A stretch of 64,000 bases of DNA from NCBI RefSeq assembly GCF_003864295.1, contig NZ_BDQK01000016.1, positions 1 to 64,000 of the forward strand, written 5' to 3'. A program made the position numbers and the translations under genes. Shown piece by piece: positions 6,719-16,196 of this stretch (positions are counted from its first letter, which is position 1; the number at the start of each line of letters is the position of its first letter). Under the pieces are notes generated by a model, which saw nothing but the letters and a program-made list of their open reading frames with translations, had not been told where the DNA came from and searched no databases. Source of the stretch: Aphanothece sacrum FPU1 (GTDB taxonomy: Bacteria; Cyanobacteriota; Cyanobacteriia; Cyanobacteriales; Microcystaceae).

Positions 6719-7195
6719 TTATTTAATAAGCTCAAAAAAACTATCATCAATATCATAACCAAATAATTGGGCCATTGATTTTAGACGAAATTGAGCAGGA
6801 ATTTTTTGCTGTTTTAACCACTCAGAAAGAATAAATAATTTGTGCATGACAAAGATTTCTAACGCTTCTGGGTTATATTGAATACCTTCTGTGCGACTAA
6901 ATTGATGGGGAACTAACATAGCAGTATAACGGGCTAATTCTCCCCTCTTTGCGTCTAAAATAAAGGGTATCCAGGGATAAAGTGCATCTAGACGCACAAA
7001 CCATAAACGAACCTCGGAAATTTCTGAGAGTTCCCTGGGATCGGACGGATCACGAGGATAATGAATCTCAAAGGTGAGGGTTTGTTCTTGAGAGGCGATC
7101 GCCCCTTGTTGCAGCAGAGGATCAACTACCGTTTTAACAGGGGAGAGATCTAAGCGAGTGAGGTGATCAAGTTGAATGGCGATCGTCTGAGACAT
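6719..7195 (-). CDS. CRR6-family NdhI maturation factor (DUF1817)
   Basis: A 158-residue soluble protein resembling CRR6, which in chloroplasts and cyanobacteria helps assemble the NdhI-containing arm of the NDH-1 complex. Features typical of the family are VRLWFVRLDALYPWIPFILD, the motif LVPHQFSRTEGIQYNPEALE and FVMHKLFILSEWLKQQ. Length agrees with the family. Directly upstream, with a single base between, is a six-copy heptamer array (7197-7238) in the place where a ribosome-binding site would be expected. ndhH, encoding another subunit of the same complex, lies 7 kb away and is not in the same operon. Confidence 0.75.
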   Translation of the reverse strand: MSQTIAIQLDHLTRLDLSPVKTVVDPLLQQGAIASQEQTLTFEIHYPRDPSDPRELSEISEVRLWFVRLDALYPWIPFILDAKRGELARYTAMLVPHQFSRTEGIQYNPEALEIFVMHKLFILSEWLKQQKIPAQFRLKSMAQLFGYDIDDSFFELIK

Positions 7196-7196
7196 G

Positions 7197-7238
7197 GAAT
7201 TATGAATTATGAATTATGAATTATGAATTATGAATTAT
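7197..7238. repeat. Heptamer tandem repeat, GAATTAT x6
   Basis: Six perfect copies of GAATTAT run from 7197 to 7238. The array starts two bases from the start codon of the CRR6-like gene, so it occupies that gene's leader. It belongs to the 7-bp STRR class known in cyanobacteria. Confidence 0.95.
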
Positions 7239-7567
7239 AGTTAATTTAGCCGCTATTATAACACATATAATGCTGATCTCCAAGGATAAGTTAAGATAAG
7301 TAAATACTAAAAATGGGTTAGGAAATGTCCACTTTAATGAATTAAAATAGTGTTGATAGGCAAAAGAGCCACTAGGAATTGTGTTAACTTAATTTCGCAG
7401 AATAAAGGCTTTTTAGCATTATATCATAAAGGGGGCTTTTTGTCTTTAAATTCTGAGGATCTTTTAAAATTAACCTCAGTCATTTTACCAAGAAATAACA
7501 ACAGCAGACCTAGATTACTATCACCTTCAATGAGCAAAAAAGGATTATCAAAAGGAATAAAAATACC
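7239..7567. other. gdhA upstream region
   Basis: This segment lies between the divergent CRR6-like and gdhA genes. A possible -10 element TATAAT is at 7266-7271. A 77-residue open frame beginning with GTG at 7350 runs into the start of gdhA, but its basic, low-complexity product and lack of a ribosome-binding site argue against a gene. I saw no clear GTA-N8-TAC NtcA site. Confidence 0.4.
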
Positions 7568-8860
7568 ATGGAAAAATTATTAGACGATGCAAGTAAACGA
7601 CTAGAAAAAGCTTTAAAATATGTCTCAATTTCTGACGATGCCAGTCAACGATTAAAACATCCTAAAACCAGTTTAAGTGTGTCAATTCCAGTGCGGATGG
7701 ATGATGGTTCTTTACGCATTTTTCAAGGATATCGGGTACGGTATGATGATACGAGGGGGCCAGGTAAAGGAGGTGTACGATATCATCCTAATGTGACGAT
7801 GGATGAGGTGCAATCTTTAGCCTTTTGGATGACCTTTAAATGTGCCTTATTAAACCTACCTTTTGGGGGTGCAAAAGGAGGGATTACCCTAAATCCTAAA
7901 GAATTATCCAAACAAGAATTAGAACGATTAAGTCGGGGATATATTGAAGCGATCGCAGATTTTATTGGCCCTGATATTGATATTTTAGCCCCGGATGTTT
8001 ATACAAATGACATGATTATGGGGTGGATGATGGATCAATATAGCATTATCCAACGCAAAATTACCCCAGGTGTAGTGACAGGAAAACCCAAAACTATGGG
8101 GGGAAGTCAGGGACGAGATACCGCCACAGGAACGGGAGCTTTTTATGTAATACAGGCTATTTTGCCTAAATTTGAACGAATTACAGAAAATACAACTATT
8201 GCCGTACAAGGATTTGGAAAAGCGGGGGCCGTTGTTGCCGAATTATTAGCAAAAGCAGGCTATAAAGTAGTAGCAGTAAGTGACTCCAAAGGAGGAATTT
8301 ATGCGGAAAAAGGACTCGATATTTTGAGTATTCGTGGCTATAAAAAACAACACCGAGATATTGCGGCAATTTACTGTGAGGATACTGTCTGTAATATTGG
8401 GGAACATCAAAGTATTAGTAATGACGAATTATTAGCCCTAGATGTAGATGTTTTAATTCCGGCCGCGTTAGAAAACCAAATCACTGAAAATAATGCCCAT
8501 AATATCAAAGCAAAATATATCTTTGAAGTAGCTAATGGGCCAATTACTTCGGCGGCTGATGACATTTTAGATCAAAAAGGCATTTATATTTTCCCTGATA
8601 TTTTAGTCAATGCAGGAGGGGTAACAGTCAGTTATTTTGAGTGGGTACAAAACCGCAGTGGTTTGTATTGGACACGAACAGAAGTTCATGAAAGAATGAA
8701 AGAAAAAATGGTGACTGAAGCGCAAAAAGTTTGGTCTATTAGTCAAGAATACGGGGTATCTATGCGAACGGGGGCTTATATTCATGCTTTAAACCGTTTA
8801 AGTGAAGCTTTAGATGCAAAAGGAACCAGGGATTATTATATTAATGGGGTTACTCATTAA
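7568..8860 (+). CDS. gdhA: Glutamate dehydrogenase
   Basis: A 430-residue Glu/Leu/Phe/Val dehydrogenase that interconverts glutamate and 2-oxoglutarate plus ammonium with NAD(P). The substrate domain carries GPGKGGVRYHP (residues 64-74) and the catalytic-lysine motif PFGGAKGG (98-105). The Rossmann domain begins at VQGFGKAGAVVAELL (about 215). Length and motifs match the hexameric bacterial enzymes of about 420 residues. AAGGA lies about ten bases before the ATG. It is a single gene, followed by a shared hairpin with the convergent coaE. In cyanobacteria it supplements the GS-GOGAT route. Confidence 0.95.
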   Translation: MEKLLDDASKRLEKALKYVSISDDASQRLKHPKTSLSVSIPVRMDDGSLRIFQGYRVRYDDTRGPGKGGVRYHPNVTMDEVQSLAFWMTFKCALLNLPFGGAKGGITLNPKELSKQELERLSRGYIEAIADFIGPDIDILAPDVYTNDMIMGWMMDQYSIIQRKITPGVVTGKPKTMGGSQGRDTATGTGAFYVIQAILPKFERITENTTIAVQGFGKAGAVVAELLAKAGYKVVAVSDSKGGIYAEKGLDILSIRGYKKQHRDIAAIYCEDTVCNIGEHQSISNDELLALDVDVLIPAALENQITENNAHNIKAKYIFEVANGPITSAADDILDQKGIYIFPDILVNAGGVTVSYFEWVQNRSGLYWTRTEVHERMKEKMVTEAQKVWSISQEYGVSMRTGAYIHALNRLSEALDAKGTRDYYINGVTH

Positions 8861-8878
8861 ATATAGCTTTAGATTCCT

Positions 8879-8927
8879 TCAGTCTTTAGACTGAGGCTAT
8901 AAAAACTAAGCCTGCCTTCGCAGGCTT
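8879..8927 (-). repeat. REP-like double hairpin between gdhA and coaE
   Basis: Two adjacent palindromes are TCAGTCTTTAGACTGA (8879-8894) and AAGCCTGC-CTTC-GCAGGCTT (8908-8927). The second forms a strong hairpin that overlaps the last codons of coaE and probably terminates both convergent genes. The pair is the inverted version of the units at 15886-15932 and 40158-40433, so it belongs to a dispersed family. Confidence 0.8.
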
Positions 8928-9517
8928 TTAATGTTATCATTAATTAAGCTTTGATCAATTTGTTGATATAATGTATCTAAGGTTGAATCATTCTCTAAAA
9001 CCACATCAGCAGCCGCAATTTTTTGGCTCAATGGTAATTGACTATTGATACGAATGATAGCCTGTTCTTCCGTTAAATTATTGCGCGTCATTAACCGTTT
9101 AATTTGTTGATCATAAGGACAAGATACCACCCAAATTTCTGTGACTAAATGAGTCAGATTAGACTCAAAAAGCAAAGGAATAACTAGAATAATAGTAGAT
9201 GATTCTGATTCCTGAATAGCTTCTTCAAACTGATGTCTAACATAGGGATGAATTTGAGATTCTAGCCATAATTTTTCTTGAGAATCATTAAAAATAATGT
9301 CCCCTAAAGCTTGACGATTTAACTCACCTTCTCCCAAGATAACGGATGAACCATAACGATTAAAAATTGCAGTTAAAATAGGAGAATTCCGATTAACCGC
9401 TTCTCTAGCGTAAATATCAGCATCAAAAATTGGCAGATGATAAGTATCCCCCAAATAACGAGATACGGTTGTCTTACCTGTAGCAATTCCACCCGTTAAA
9501 CCAATAATACGCCTCAC
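8906..9517 (-). CDS. coaE: Dephospho-CoA kinase
   Basis: A 203-residue kinase catalysing the last step of coenzyme A synthesis, ATP-dependent phosphorylation of dephospho-CoA. The P-loop GLTGGIATGKTT is at residues 6-17. The DADIYAREAV segment and the LVIPLLFE motif are characteristic of CoaE. Translation starts at GTG (9515-9517); no better ATG exists before the P-loop. The C-terminal residues (KSLRRQA) are encoded within the REP-like hairpin at 8908-8927. Length is normal for the family. Confidence 0.95.
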   Translation of the reverse strand: MRRIIGLTGGIATGKTTVSRYLGDTYHLPIFDADIYAREAVNRNSPILTAIFNRYGSSVILGEGELNRQALGDIIFNDSQEKLWLESQIHPYVRHQFEEAIQESESSTIILVIPLLFESNLTHLVTEIWVVSCPYDQQIKRLMTRNNLTEEQAIIRINSQLPLSQKIAAADVVLENDSTLDTLYQQIDQSLINDNIKSLRRQA

Positions 9518-9653
9518 ATTATTTATCCAATTAGTTTAATAAAACTAGCATATAAACGAACGTTTATAGTAGGTTCTCTTTAGGGCTTAAAAGCTTTGTA
9601 TAATAATGGCTAAAGCCATCACTACGAACTTTTCTATTGAGATTTTGTAACAT

Positions 9654-9828
9654 AAGTAGGTACACAAAATTAATTACCCAAAATTTGTAGGGGCGGGTTT
9701 TTTACATAAATCAATGATTTTCACAAAAAAACTAGATAAACCCGCCCCTACAACCTTTGTTACTCAAGCATTACGACTATATCAAAACCCGCGCCTTGAC
9801 TGTGCAATTAATTTTGCGCGCGGTACTT
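9654..9828. mobile_element. MITE-like element, family A, copy 1
   Basis: A non-coding element of about 175 bp with imperfect terminal inverted repeats (AAGTAGGTACACAAAATTAA and the complement of TTTTGCGCGCGGTACTT). Internally, GTAGGGGCGGGTTTTTTACA faces its complement ending in CCCGCCCCTAC. A second copy in opposite orientation lies at 47839-48024. It has no open frame, so mobilisation would require a transposase encoded elsewhere. Confidence 0.7.
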
Positions 9829-10053
9829 AATAAACATTGTACCCCATGATCCTGAGAGAACCGACGTTGTGTGTTAGGTTGCACTTCGTTTAACCCAACC
9901 TACGGGTTATGATGATGTTTGATAGTGCGATTTTATACAAAAATTCTAAACTATTAACTATTAACTATTAACTATTTATGCACCGTCTTTACCTGAGATA
10001 AAAAAATAGATTAAGATTAGATTTGTAATAGCAAATATTAATCATAAAGGAAC
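9829..10053. other. Gap with palindrome and AACTATT x4
   Basis: No gene is visible. The segment holds an inverted repeat of the widespread cyanobacterial type (TTAGGTTGCACTTCGTTTAA followed by CCCAACCTAC, about 9882-9904) and four perfect AACTATT heptamers at 9949-9976. The promoter of the zinc-ribbon gene at 10054 must lie here, but no clear -35/-10 pair was recognised. Confidence 0.6.
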
Positions 10054-10458
10054 ATGAATCCGTTAGCCTGTCCCAAATGCAAGGGAACACTCAAGGCAAT
10101 TATATATCAAAACATTGAAATTGATCGGTGTGATGATTGTTTAGGAATTTGGTTTGATTCCTTAGAAGCAGAAGAACTGAAAAATTGTCAAGGATCAGAA
10201 AGTATTGATAAGGGAGATCTTAACGAAAAAAGTCTCAGTGATCCTTTAACTAAACCCATCTTTTGTCCCCGTTGTCAAGTTACCATGCTCAAAATGCTCG
10301 ATCTTGATCAATATCCCATCTGGTATGAAATTTGTTCCCAATGTCAAGGTATTTGGTTTGATGCAGGAGAATTCAAAAAATTCAAATCAAATTTTTTGCC
10401 AAAAGGGTTTTTTACGCAAGCAAAACAAGCCTTTAGCTTCAAAAAAAACCGATCTTAG
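10054..10458 (+). CDS. Double zf-TFIIB zinc-ribbon protein
   Basis: A 134-residue soluble protein with two TFIIB-type zinc ribbons. The first uses C6, C9, C26 and C29 (CPKC ... CDDC-LGIWFD). The second uses C71, C74, C94 and C97 (CPRC ... CSQCQGIWFD). The GIWFD box after each second Cys pair is diagnostic of this bacterial family. The C-terminal tail is basic. The function of the family is not established. A strong stem-loop terminator follows. Confidence 0.85.
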   Translation: MNPLACPKCKGTLKAIIYQNIEIDRCDDCLGIWFDSLEAEELKNCQGSESIDKGDLNEKSLSDPLTKPIFCPRCQVTMLKMLDLDQYPIWYEICSQCQGIWFDAGEFKKFKSNFLPKGFFTQAKQAFSFKKNRS

Positions 10459-10468
10459 CCCAAAAAAA

Positions 10469-10510
10469 CAAGGGCGATGCTTAAAACCTATACTTAGTTA
10501 GCATCGCCCT
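10469..10510. terminator. Bidirectional stem-loop terminator
   Basis: Twelve-base perfect arms AAGGGCGATGCT (10469-10480) and AGCATCGCCCTT (10499-10510) enclose an 18-base loop. It separates the convergent genes at 10054 (+) and 10573 (-) and has a short A/T tract on both sides. Confidence 0.8.
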
Positions 10511-10572
10511 TTATTCAGTTAATCAAATCTTGCTCTTGTCACCGAATTCTCTAACTTTCTGAATCTACTAAT

Positions 10573-11199
10573 CTACCACAGACCAGGTACAGGTTCAGGA
10601 GCAGGAGCGGGTTCTAGAACTGCTGTATTAGGTGGTAAAGGAGGAATAGTAACATCAGGACGACTCCAATTAATGGCTGTCCGTTCAATTAAAGCAACTT
10701 CTTTGAGATCTAGACGAGATACCCATACCGGCATAGCAAAAGCCTGGTATGCCTTAAGATCGGCTCTTTTATCGCTAACAATAACCCATTTACCATCAAC
10801 AACTCTCATGATGGCATCATCACCGGGTTTGAGATTAGGCCAGAAGGTAGGCATTGAGGTTGAAACAACGGTAACATCACGATCGCCAACTCTGACAGAA
10901 GAAGGAGAGATGATTTGAATTTGAGCCACATCTCCGGTGACACCACGAATACGACCAATGGCGAAATCTTCAAATTTGAATTTTAACCACTCGTCCCGAT
11001 AGACCTCAATGGGATCTTCTAATTTGTGGCCACGTAATTGGCTAATTAACACTTCATTTTGCGCGGGTTCTGCTTGAGCAGGAGTCACAGCGATCGCTGA
11101 CCAAGAAAGGGTTATAGCTAGACCGGCGAGTAGAGTAGACTTTGCATTTAACACGATAACCTCACTCCATCTTTTTTTGGGTAAATTATCCTTTGACAC
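10573..11199 (-). CDS. Exported hypothetical protein
   Basis: A 208-residue protein with an N-terminal signal peptide: basic start, hydrophobic stretch TLLAGLAITLSWSAIAV, and a probable signal peptidase I site after AQA at about residue 43. The mature part contains a beta-rich domain (IGRIRGVTGDVAQIQII ... VGDRDVTVVST) followed by VVDGKWVIVSDK. The tail is proline-rich (PPLPPNTAVLEPAPAPEPVP). It looks like a periplasmic or cell-wall protein conserved in cyanobacteria. No function can be assigned. Confidence 0.75.
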   Translation of the reverse strand: MSKDNLPKKRWSEVIVLNAKSTLLAGLAITLSWSAIAVTPAQAEPAQNEVLISQLRGHKLEDPIEVYRDEWLKFKFEDFAIGRIRGVTGDVAQIQIISPSSVRVGDRDVTVVSTSMPTFWPNLKPGDDAIMRVVDGKWVIVSDKRADLKAYQAFAMPVWVSRLDLKEVALIERTAINWSRPDVTIPPLPPNTAVLEPAPAPEPVPGLW

Positions 11200-11307
11200 T
11201 TATAAGCATAGTTTAGTTCCCACGGTTATGCCACAAAATTTAAAAATAAATTTATAAAGTTTCAAAAGAGAAAAAACTTATGGTATTTTTACGAAAAGTT
11301 ACTTAGT

Positions 11308-12747
11308 TTACGGAAAGAATTTATTTTTCAAATTGTCCCAATACTGAGTAATCTGAGTAACATTAATTTGCTTAAAAGAATCCTTTAATTTCTCAAGCCC
11401 TTGATTTTTCTGTGGTATCGAAGATGGCTGAGAAGGTGGATTTTCTAGGGTTGGTTGGATAATCTCAGTGGAGTTCACCACCGAGGAGTCCAGCACTGTA
11501 GACTTTTCTGGGAGTGGAGTTTCCTTTTCAACTGTAGACGAAATCGGAATGACTTCGGGTTTAACCTCATCTGCTTGTTGTTCTTGGGTGAGGGGTTCTT
11601 CTGAAACGGGCGGTTGTTCAGTAACCTTGACAGGTTCTTCTGGTTGAGTTTCGGGTTCTTGAGTTAAACTTCCTTCTGGGACAATTTCTTCTGTAACAGG
11701 TTCACTCGGTTCTATTTCAGTTAAACTGTCTTCTGTTATAGGTTCTTCAGGTTCTGTTGCGGTTTCTTCAACGGGGGACAGTTCAGGGGTAGGAGAGATA
11801 GGTGTAGCGATGTAATTAGGATCAACAATAGAACGGACAGCTTGGGCCGAGAGTTCTCCTCGAACCATTTTTGATAGAGTATCCTGACCATTAGGAGTAT
11901 AGGTAATTAGTCGAACCGTATTATTAAAGGCGTTATCAACTAAATTTCCTTTTTCATCTATAAATTCTAACTGTACCCAGTTTTTCCCTTCCTCAAACCC
12001 AGTCAGATAGATAGGTTGCCAAGTATCTAATAAAAAGCTTTCCCCATTAACTGTGACTCGAATGCGCCAGTCTACAATCTCATCCTCATTATTATCTCTA
12101 GCGACTACATGAAGCGGGGCATTGGTTAAATAAAAATCTAACATAATTGGTTGGGCCCCATAATCCCTTTTGGGACGACTGTAAGTTAAGAGAGGAAGGG
12201 AAGGATTAGGGGCATTTTCTCCTGTTTTCGTTAAAATATGAAAAGTACTTTGAGCATAGGCTCCTTCATTTTTAAAGCTTTCATGCCAAGGGCGAGAAGC
12301 AAATACGCGAATGGTATGGGTTCCAGGCGTTAAATTTTCTAAAATAATCGGTTTATCTACGTTGTAAACGGCTTGATAGGGTTCATTATCTACAATTAGA
12401 TGAATATGAGGCCCCATTTGAAACTCAGCATTATTAAATAGAGGTAAATCTCTGACTTGTAGCTTGACAGAGATAGTAGTTTCCTCAAACATTTGATCGG
12501 TTTTAGGACTGACAATACTTACTTGAGGCGAATATTGTTCTAAGACTTGACGCAGTTCTTGAATGACAGGTGGTGGTGTAACTTCAGCTAGTTTCCCTGT
12601 GATCACCACTTGGGGTATAGGTTCGCTTAAGGGTTCCGATGCTTGTAAGCGGTCGCTACAACTAATTAACCCCCAACTGAGGAAAAATAGCAAGCCACAT
12701 AGCCATAGGGATTGAATAGGTTGCGATCGCAATTTAAACCGAAACAC
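11308..12747 (-). CDS. Putative lipoprotein with Pro/Glu-rich tail
   Basis: A 479-residue exported protein. A hydrophobic segment ending in the lipobox LISC (Cys30) predicts lipidation by signal peptidase II. Residues about 50-310 form beta-rich Ig-like segments (VSIVSPKTDQMFEETTISVK, PGTHTIRVFASRPWHESFK, and a third around FYLTNAPLHVVARDNNEDE). Residues about 310-445 are a low-complexity stalk rich in Pro, Glu, Thr and Val. The C-terminus has an amphipathic helix. It resembles conserved cyanobacterial proteins of unknown role, and a structural envelope function is plausible. It is divergent from hemH. Confidence 0.75.
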   Translation of the reverse strand: MFRFKLRSQPIQSLWLCGLLFFLSWGLISCSDRLQASEPLSEPIPQVVITGKLAEVTPPPVIQELRQVLEQYSPQVSIVSPKTDQMFEETTISVKLQVRDLPLFNNAEFQMGPHIHLIVDNEPYQAVYNVDKPIILENLTPGTHTIRVFASRPWHESFKNEGAYAQSTFHILTKTGENAPNPSLPLLTYSRPKRDYGAQPIMLDFYLTNAPLHVVARDNNEDEIVDWRIRVTVNGESFLLDTWQPIYLTGFEEGKNWVQLEFIDEKGNLVDNAFNNTVRLITYTPNGQDTLSKMVRGELSAQAVRSIVDPNYIATPISPTPELSPVEETATEPEEPITEDSLTEIEPSEPVTEEIVPEGSLTQEPETQPEEPVKVTEQPPVSEEPLTQEQQADEVKPEVIPISSTVEKETPLPEKSTVLDSSVVNSTEIIQPTLENPPSQPSSIPQKNQGLEKLKDSFKQINVTQITQYWDNLKNKFFP

Positions 12748-12974
12748 AGGCTTATCTCCTTAATTGCTTTGCTGATTCTTTTTTTTGTTCCTTAGTTCCA
12801 TAATAAACCCTAGGGGGTTATCCCTTGGTTTATCAGAAATTTGGGTTTAAAACCCTGTCATTTCCACAAGCTTAGGGTATCCCTAAAAGGAACGGCTTTT
12901 GATTCAATCAGCGAACCCATATATTGTTAAACTTAGTAAAGAACTCTAATAATGTTAACGATACTATTAAAATT

Positions 12975-14138
12975 ATGGGTCGCGTTGGGATCTTATTACT
13001 AAATTTAGGGGGGCCAGAACAGTTAGAAGACGTTCGCCCTTTTCTCTTTAACCTGTTTTCTGACCCAGAAATCATCCGCTTGCCTTTTCCTTGGTTACAA
13101 AAGCCTTTAGCTTGGCTGATTTCTAGCTTAAGATCCAGTAAATCTCAGGAAAACTACCGTCAAATTGGGGGTGGCTCTCCTTTACTGAAAATTACTCAAG
13201 CACAAGGGGAAGCCTTAGAACAACGGTTGTCAGATATTGGCCAAGCTGCTCATATATATATTGGAATGCGTTATTGGCATCCCTTTACAGAAGAAGCTAT
13301 AGCCAGAATTAAACGGGAAAGAGTGGAAAAACTCGTTATTTTGCCCCTATATCCTCAATTTTCTATCAGTACTAGTGGCTCTAGTTTCCGCGTGATTGAG
13401 GAAATGTGGCAAGCTGATCCGTCTTTGCGACAAATTGAGTATACTTTAATTCCCTCTTGGTACGATGATCCTGGTTATTTAGCAGCCATGAGTGATTTAA
13501 TTGTTCAAGAATTAGAAAAATTTGAACATCCTGACCAAGTTCATCTCTTCTTTAGCGCGCACGGTGTCCCCCAAAGTTATGTCGATGAAGCTGGAGATCC
13601 TTATCAGGCGGAAATTGAAAGTTGTACGAGTTTAATTATGCAAACTCTCAACCGTCCTAATCCTCATACTTTGGCTTATCAAAGTCGTGTCGGGCCAGTA
13701 GAATGGTTGAAACCTTATACCGAAGAAGCACTTCACGAATTAGGTGAAGAAGGAGTTAATGATTTACTGGTGGTTCCTATTAGTTTTGTCTCGGAACATA
13801 TCGAAACCTTACAGGAAATTGATATTGAATATCGAGAAGTGGCAGAAGAAGCAGGAATTCACAATTTTCAAAGGGTTCCAGCTTTGAATACTCACCCGAT
13901 TTTTATTGATTCTTTGGCTCAATTAGTAATTAATTCCCTAGAACAACCTCCTATTACTTTTGATTCTGTAACCCATCCCAAAAAGAACATGAAAATGTAT
14001 CCTCAAGAACGTTGGGCCTGGGGTATGACAACTGCGGCTGAAGTCTGGAATGGAAGACTCGCTATGCTTGGTTTTATCGGACTTTTAATTGAGTTAATTA
14101 CTGGACATGGCCCCTTACATTTTGTGGGGTTACTGTAA
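12975..14138 (+). CDS. hemH: Ferrochelatase with C-terminal CAB/Hlip domain
   Basis: Ferrochelatase inserts ferrous iron into protoporphyrin IX, the last step of haem synthesis. From the ATG at 12975 the protein has 387 residues and begins [20 protein letters not shown], the standard start; an in-frame TTG at 12924 was rejected. The catalytic-His motif is in [19 protein letters not shown]. The last 45 residues form a linker and a transmembrane light-harvesting-like helix with the chlorophyll-binding motif [14 protein letters not shown]. This fusion is typical of cyanobacterial and plastid type II enzymes and is thought to link haem synthesis to chlorophyll supply. Confidence 0.97.
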   Translation: MGRVGILLLNLGGPEQLEDVRPFLFNLFSDPEIIRLPFPWLQKPLAWLISSLRSSKSQENYRQIGGGSPLLKITQAQGEALEQRLSDIGQAAHIYIGMRYWHPFTEEAIARIKRERVEKLVILPLYPQFSISTSGSSFRVIEEMWQADPSLRQIEYTLIPSWYDDPGYLAAMSDLIVQELEKFEHPDQVHLFFSAHGVPQSYVDEAGDPYQAEIESCTSLIMQTLNRPNPHTLAYQSRVGPVEWLKPYTEEALHELGEEGVNDLLVVPISFVSEHIETLQEIDIEYREVAEEAGIHNFQRVPALNTHPIFIDSLAQLVINSLEQPPITFDSVTHPKKNMKMYPQERWAWGMTTAAEVWNGRLAMLGFIGLLIELITGHGPLHFVGLL

Positions 14139-14270
14139 TTTATTCTTGTTAAATTAAGGTTAAGAAATAATAGAAAATTAACAGAAAATGCTAAAGACAA
14201 ATCAGCTAATTCTGTGATAAAAATCTATTATTTCAAAGGGTAAACTGTATGCTATGTTACAAAATCTCGG

Positions 14271-14385
14271 AAGGTGGATTACGGCGCGGACAGGAAAACT
14301 AGATTATAATTCACAAATTATGACCCGCGCCTAACCCACCCTACGATATATAAGATTTTATCACCACAGGTACGGGAGAGGGACT
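14271..14385. mobile_element. MITE-like element, family B, copy 1 (divergent)
   Basis: Non-coding DNA with the internal palindrome GGTGGATTACGGCGCG ... CGCGCCTAACCCACC (14273-14340) and the right end ATCACCACAGGTACGGGAGA. It matches better-preserved copies at 41001-41165 and 49755-49908. It fills most of the gap between hemH and ndhH and may carry the ndhH promoter region. No gene is visible. Confidence 0.65.
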
Positions 14386-14489
14386 TCTCCGAGAATTCTG
14401 TTAAGAAAGAAAAAAGTGTAATTCTGTCCCGACAGCCCGTTAATATCCCTATAATGATTAATTAAAGATGACGGTTAAGTGACTACCCT

Positions 14490-15674
14490 ATGTCAAAAAT
14501 TGAAACTAGAACCGAACCCATGGTACTCAACATGGGGCCTCATCATCCCTCAATGCACGGGGTATTACGTCTAATTGTCACCCTAGACGGGGAAGATGTA
14601 ATCGACTGTGAACCCGTAATTGGTTATCTCCATCGAGGGATGGAAAAAATTGCTGAAAGTCGCACCAATATCATGTACGTTCCTTACGTTAGTCGCTGGG
14701 ACTACGCTGCAGGAATGTTTAATGAAGCTATCACCGTTAACGCTCCCGAAAAATTGGCGGATATTGAAGTTCCTAAACGGGCCCAATATATTCGGGTGAT
14801 CATGTTGGAATTAAACCGCATCGCTAACCATTTATTGTGGTTAGGGCCTTTTATGGCAGATGTGGGGGCGCAAACTCCCTTTTTCTACATTTTCCGAGAA
14901 CGGGAGATGATTTATGATTTGTGGGAAGCTGCATCAGGAATGCGTTTAATTAATAATAATTATTTTCGCATTGGTGGTGTAGCTGTTGATTTACCCTACG
15001 GTTGGATTGATAAATGTGAAGACTTTTGTGATTATTTTCTCCCTAAAGTTGATGAATACGAGAAATTAATCACGAATAACCCCATTTTCCGTCGTCGGGT
15101 TGAAGGAGTAGGAACCGTTACCCGCGAAGAAGCGATTAACTGGGGACTTTCTGGCCCGATGTTACGAGCATCTGGGGTACAATGGGACTTACGAAAAGTC
15201 GATCATTACGAGTGTTACGATGATTTCGACTGGGAAGTTCACTGGGAAACCGCCGGAGACTGTTTTGCTCGTTATCTCGTCCGTATTCGGGAAATGCGCG
15301 AGTCAATTAAAATCATTTATCAAGCGTTAAAAGGCATTCCAGGGGGCCCTTATGAAAACTTGGAAGCTAAACGGATGATGGAGGGCAAAAAATCCTCCTG
15401 GAATGATTTTGAGTATCAGTATGTGGCCAAAAAAGTCGCCCCTACCTTTAAAATTCCCACCGGAGAACATTATGTTCGCATGGAAAGTGGTAAAGGAGAA
15501 TTAGGCATCTTTATAGTTGGTAATAATGATATTTTCCCCTGGCGATGGAAAATTCGCGCTCCTGATTTTAATAATTTGCAAATTTTACCTCACATACTTA
15601 AAGGGGTAAAAGTGGCGGATATTATGGCTATTTTGGGCAGCATTGATGTTATTATGGGTTCGGTTGACCGTTAA
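14490..15674 (+). CDS. ndhH: NAD(P)H-quinone oxidoreductase subunit H
   Basis: A 394-residue subunit of the hydrophilic arm of the thylakoid NDH-1 complex (49-kDa/NuoD family), involved in cyclic electron flow, respiration and CO2 uptake. The sequence shows [14 protein letters not shown] at the N-terminus, GYLHRGMEK, and the long conserved stretch starting [20 protein letters not shown] and the motif [14 protein letters not shown]. It ends with VDR, as usual. Length equals the cyanobacterial family. It is monocistronic, with a terminator at 15701. Confidence 0.98.
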   Translation: MSKIETRTEPMVLNMGPHHPSMHGVLRLIVTLDGEDVIDCEPVIGYLHRGMEKIAESRTNIMYVPYVSRWDYAAGMFNEAITVNAPEKLADIEVPKRAQYIRVIMLELNRIANHLLWLGPFMADVGAQTPFFYIFREREMIYDLWEAASGMRLINNNYFRIGGVAVDLPYGWIDKCEDFCDYFLPKVDEYEKLITNNPIFRRRVEGVGTVTREEAINWGLSGPMLRASGVQWDLRKVDHYECYDDFDWEVHWETAGDCFARYLVRIREMRESIKIIYQALKGIPGGPYENLEAKRMMEGKKSSWNDFEYQYVAKKVAPTFKIPTGEHYVRMESGKGELGIFIVGNNDIFPWRWKIRAPDFNNLQILPHILKGVKVADIMAILGSIDVIMGSVDR

Positions 15675-15700
15675 CGATTGACCATTCATAATTAGGTAGT

Positions 15701-15727
15701 AGAGGGGATTTATTCCTCTCTTTTTTT
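15701..15727 (+). terminator. ndhH terminator
   Basis: The stem AGAGG...CCTCT (15701-15705/15715-15719) is followed by a run of T, 27 bases after the ndhH stop codon. This is a typical intrinsic terminator. Confidence 0.8.
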
Positions 15728-15746
15728 GCCTAAATAAAAAACTTTC

Positions 15747-15768
15747 GGGGTCAACGGCCGTTGACCCC
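15747..15768. repeat. Dispersed palindrome, family C
   Basis: A 22-bp perfect palindrome with half-site GGGGTCAACGG. Related copies are at 28886-28913, 51015-51042, 23613-23633, 25059-25079 and 26590-26610. All lie between genes. Confidence 0.85.
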
Positions 15769-15860
15769 TACTTAAATTAATTAAGGTTCTACCGAACCTA
15801 GAATATAAAACTATTAGAAATTATACGTTTAAACCCGCTCATGGTTAAGCTATAAAGACA

Positions 15861-15932
15861 AAACCCGCCTACGCGGGTTTAATTTAGCCCCCTTCGGGAG
15901 GCTTTGTTCATATAGCATCAGACTTTAGTCTG
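15861..15932 (+). repeat. REP-like hairpin cluster
   Basis: Three hairpins in a row: AAACCCGC-CTAC-GCGGGTTT (15861-15880), AGCCCCC-TTCG-GGAGGCT (15886-15903) and CAGACTTTAGTCTG (15919-15932). The last two, joined through TATAGCAT, form the same unit as the repeats at 8879-8927 and 40158-40433. The remainder of the gap up to 16019 shows nothing else. Confidence 0.75.
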
Positions 15933-16019
15933 TGGTGTAGACGTTTAAATTAATTGTCATAATTTAAAATTTCCCTATCGATTTAAATTACTTGCAATAT
16001 TCTATCTTTTTTGACACTA

Positions 16020-16144
16020 TAAGTAGTCGGACATAAATAAAGAATGCTGTGTTAAGAGATATTAAGGAGATTCAAAGCGTTTTGGCGTTGCCTATTGCCT
16101 GTTGCCTAACCTCACCGTTAACTTTAATTTTGTCCAACTACTTA
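16020..16144. mobile_element. MITE-like element, family D, copy 1
   Basis: A 125-bp element with terminal inverted repeats TAAGTAGTCGGACATAAAT and the complement of TTTTGTCCAACTACTTA. It carries no open frame. It ends about 50 bases before the antitoxin start codon, so it may supply promoter sequence to the toxin-antitoxin operon. A partial copy lies at 62115-62160. Confidence 0.7.
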
Positions 16145-16161
16145 GCTGTTGCAAAATGCTA

Positions 16162-16189
16162 TGATTGATGCTGATAGTGACATCAATCA
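16162..16189. promoter_or_regulatory. Operator-like inverted repeat of the TA operon
   Basis: Perfect nine-base arms TGATTGATG (16162-16170) and CATCAATCA (16181-16189) lie seven bases before the antitoxin ATG. Ribbon-helix-helix antitoxins usually repress their own operon by binding such dyads. Confidence 0.6.
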
Positions 16190-16196
16190 TCACATC

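Noticed and set aside
7350-7583. 77-codon frame starting with GTG upstream of gdhA
   Set aside because: It overlaps the gdhA start, has a basic low-complexity product and no ribosome-binding site.
12924-12974. N-terminal extension of ferrochelatase from TTG
   Set aside because: The ATG at 12975 gives the standard MGRVG start and the usual 387 residues.
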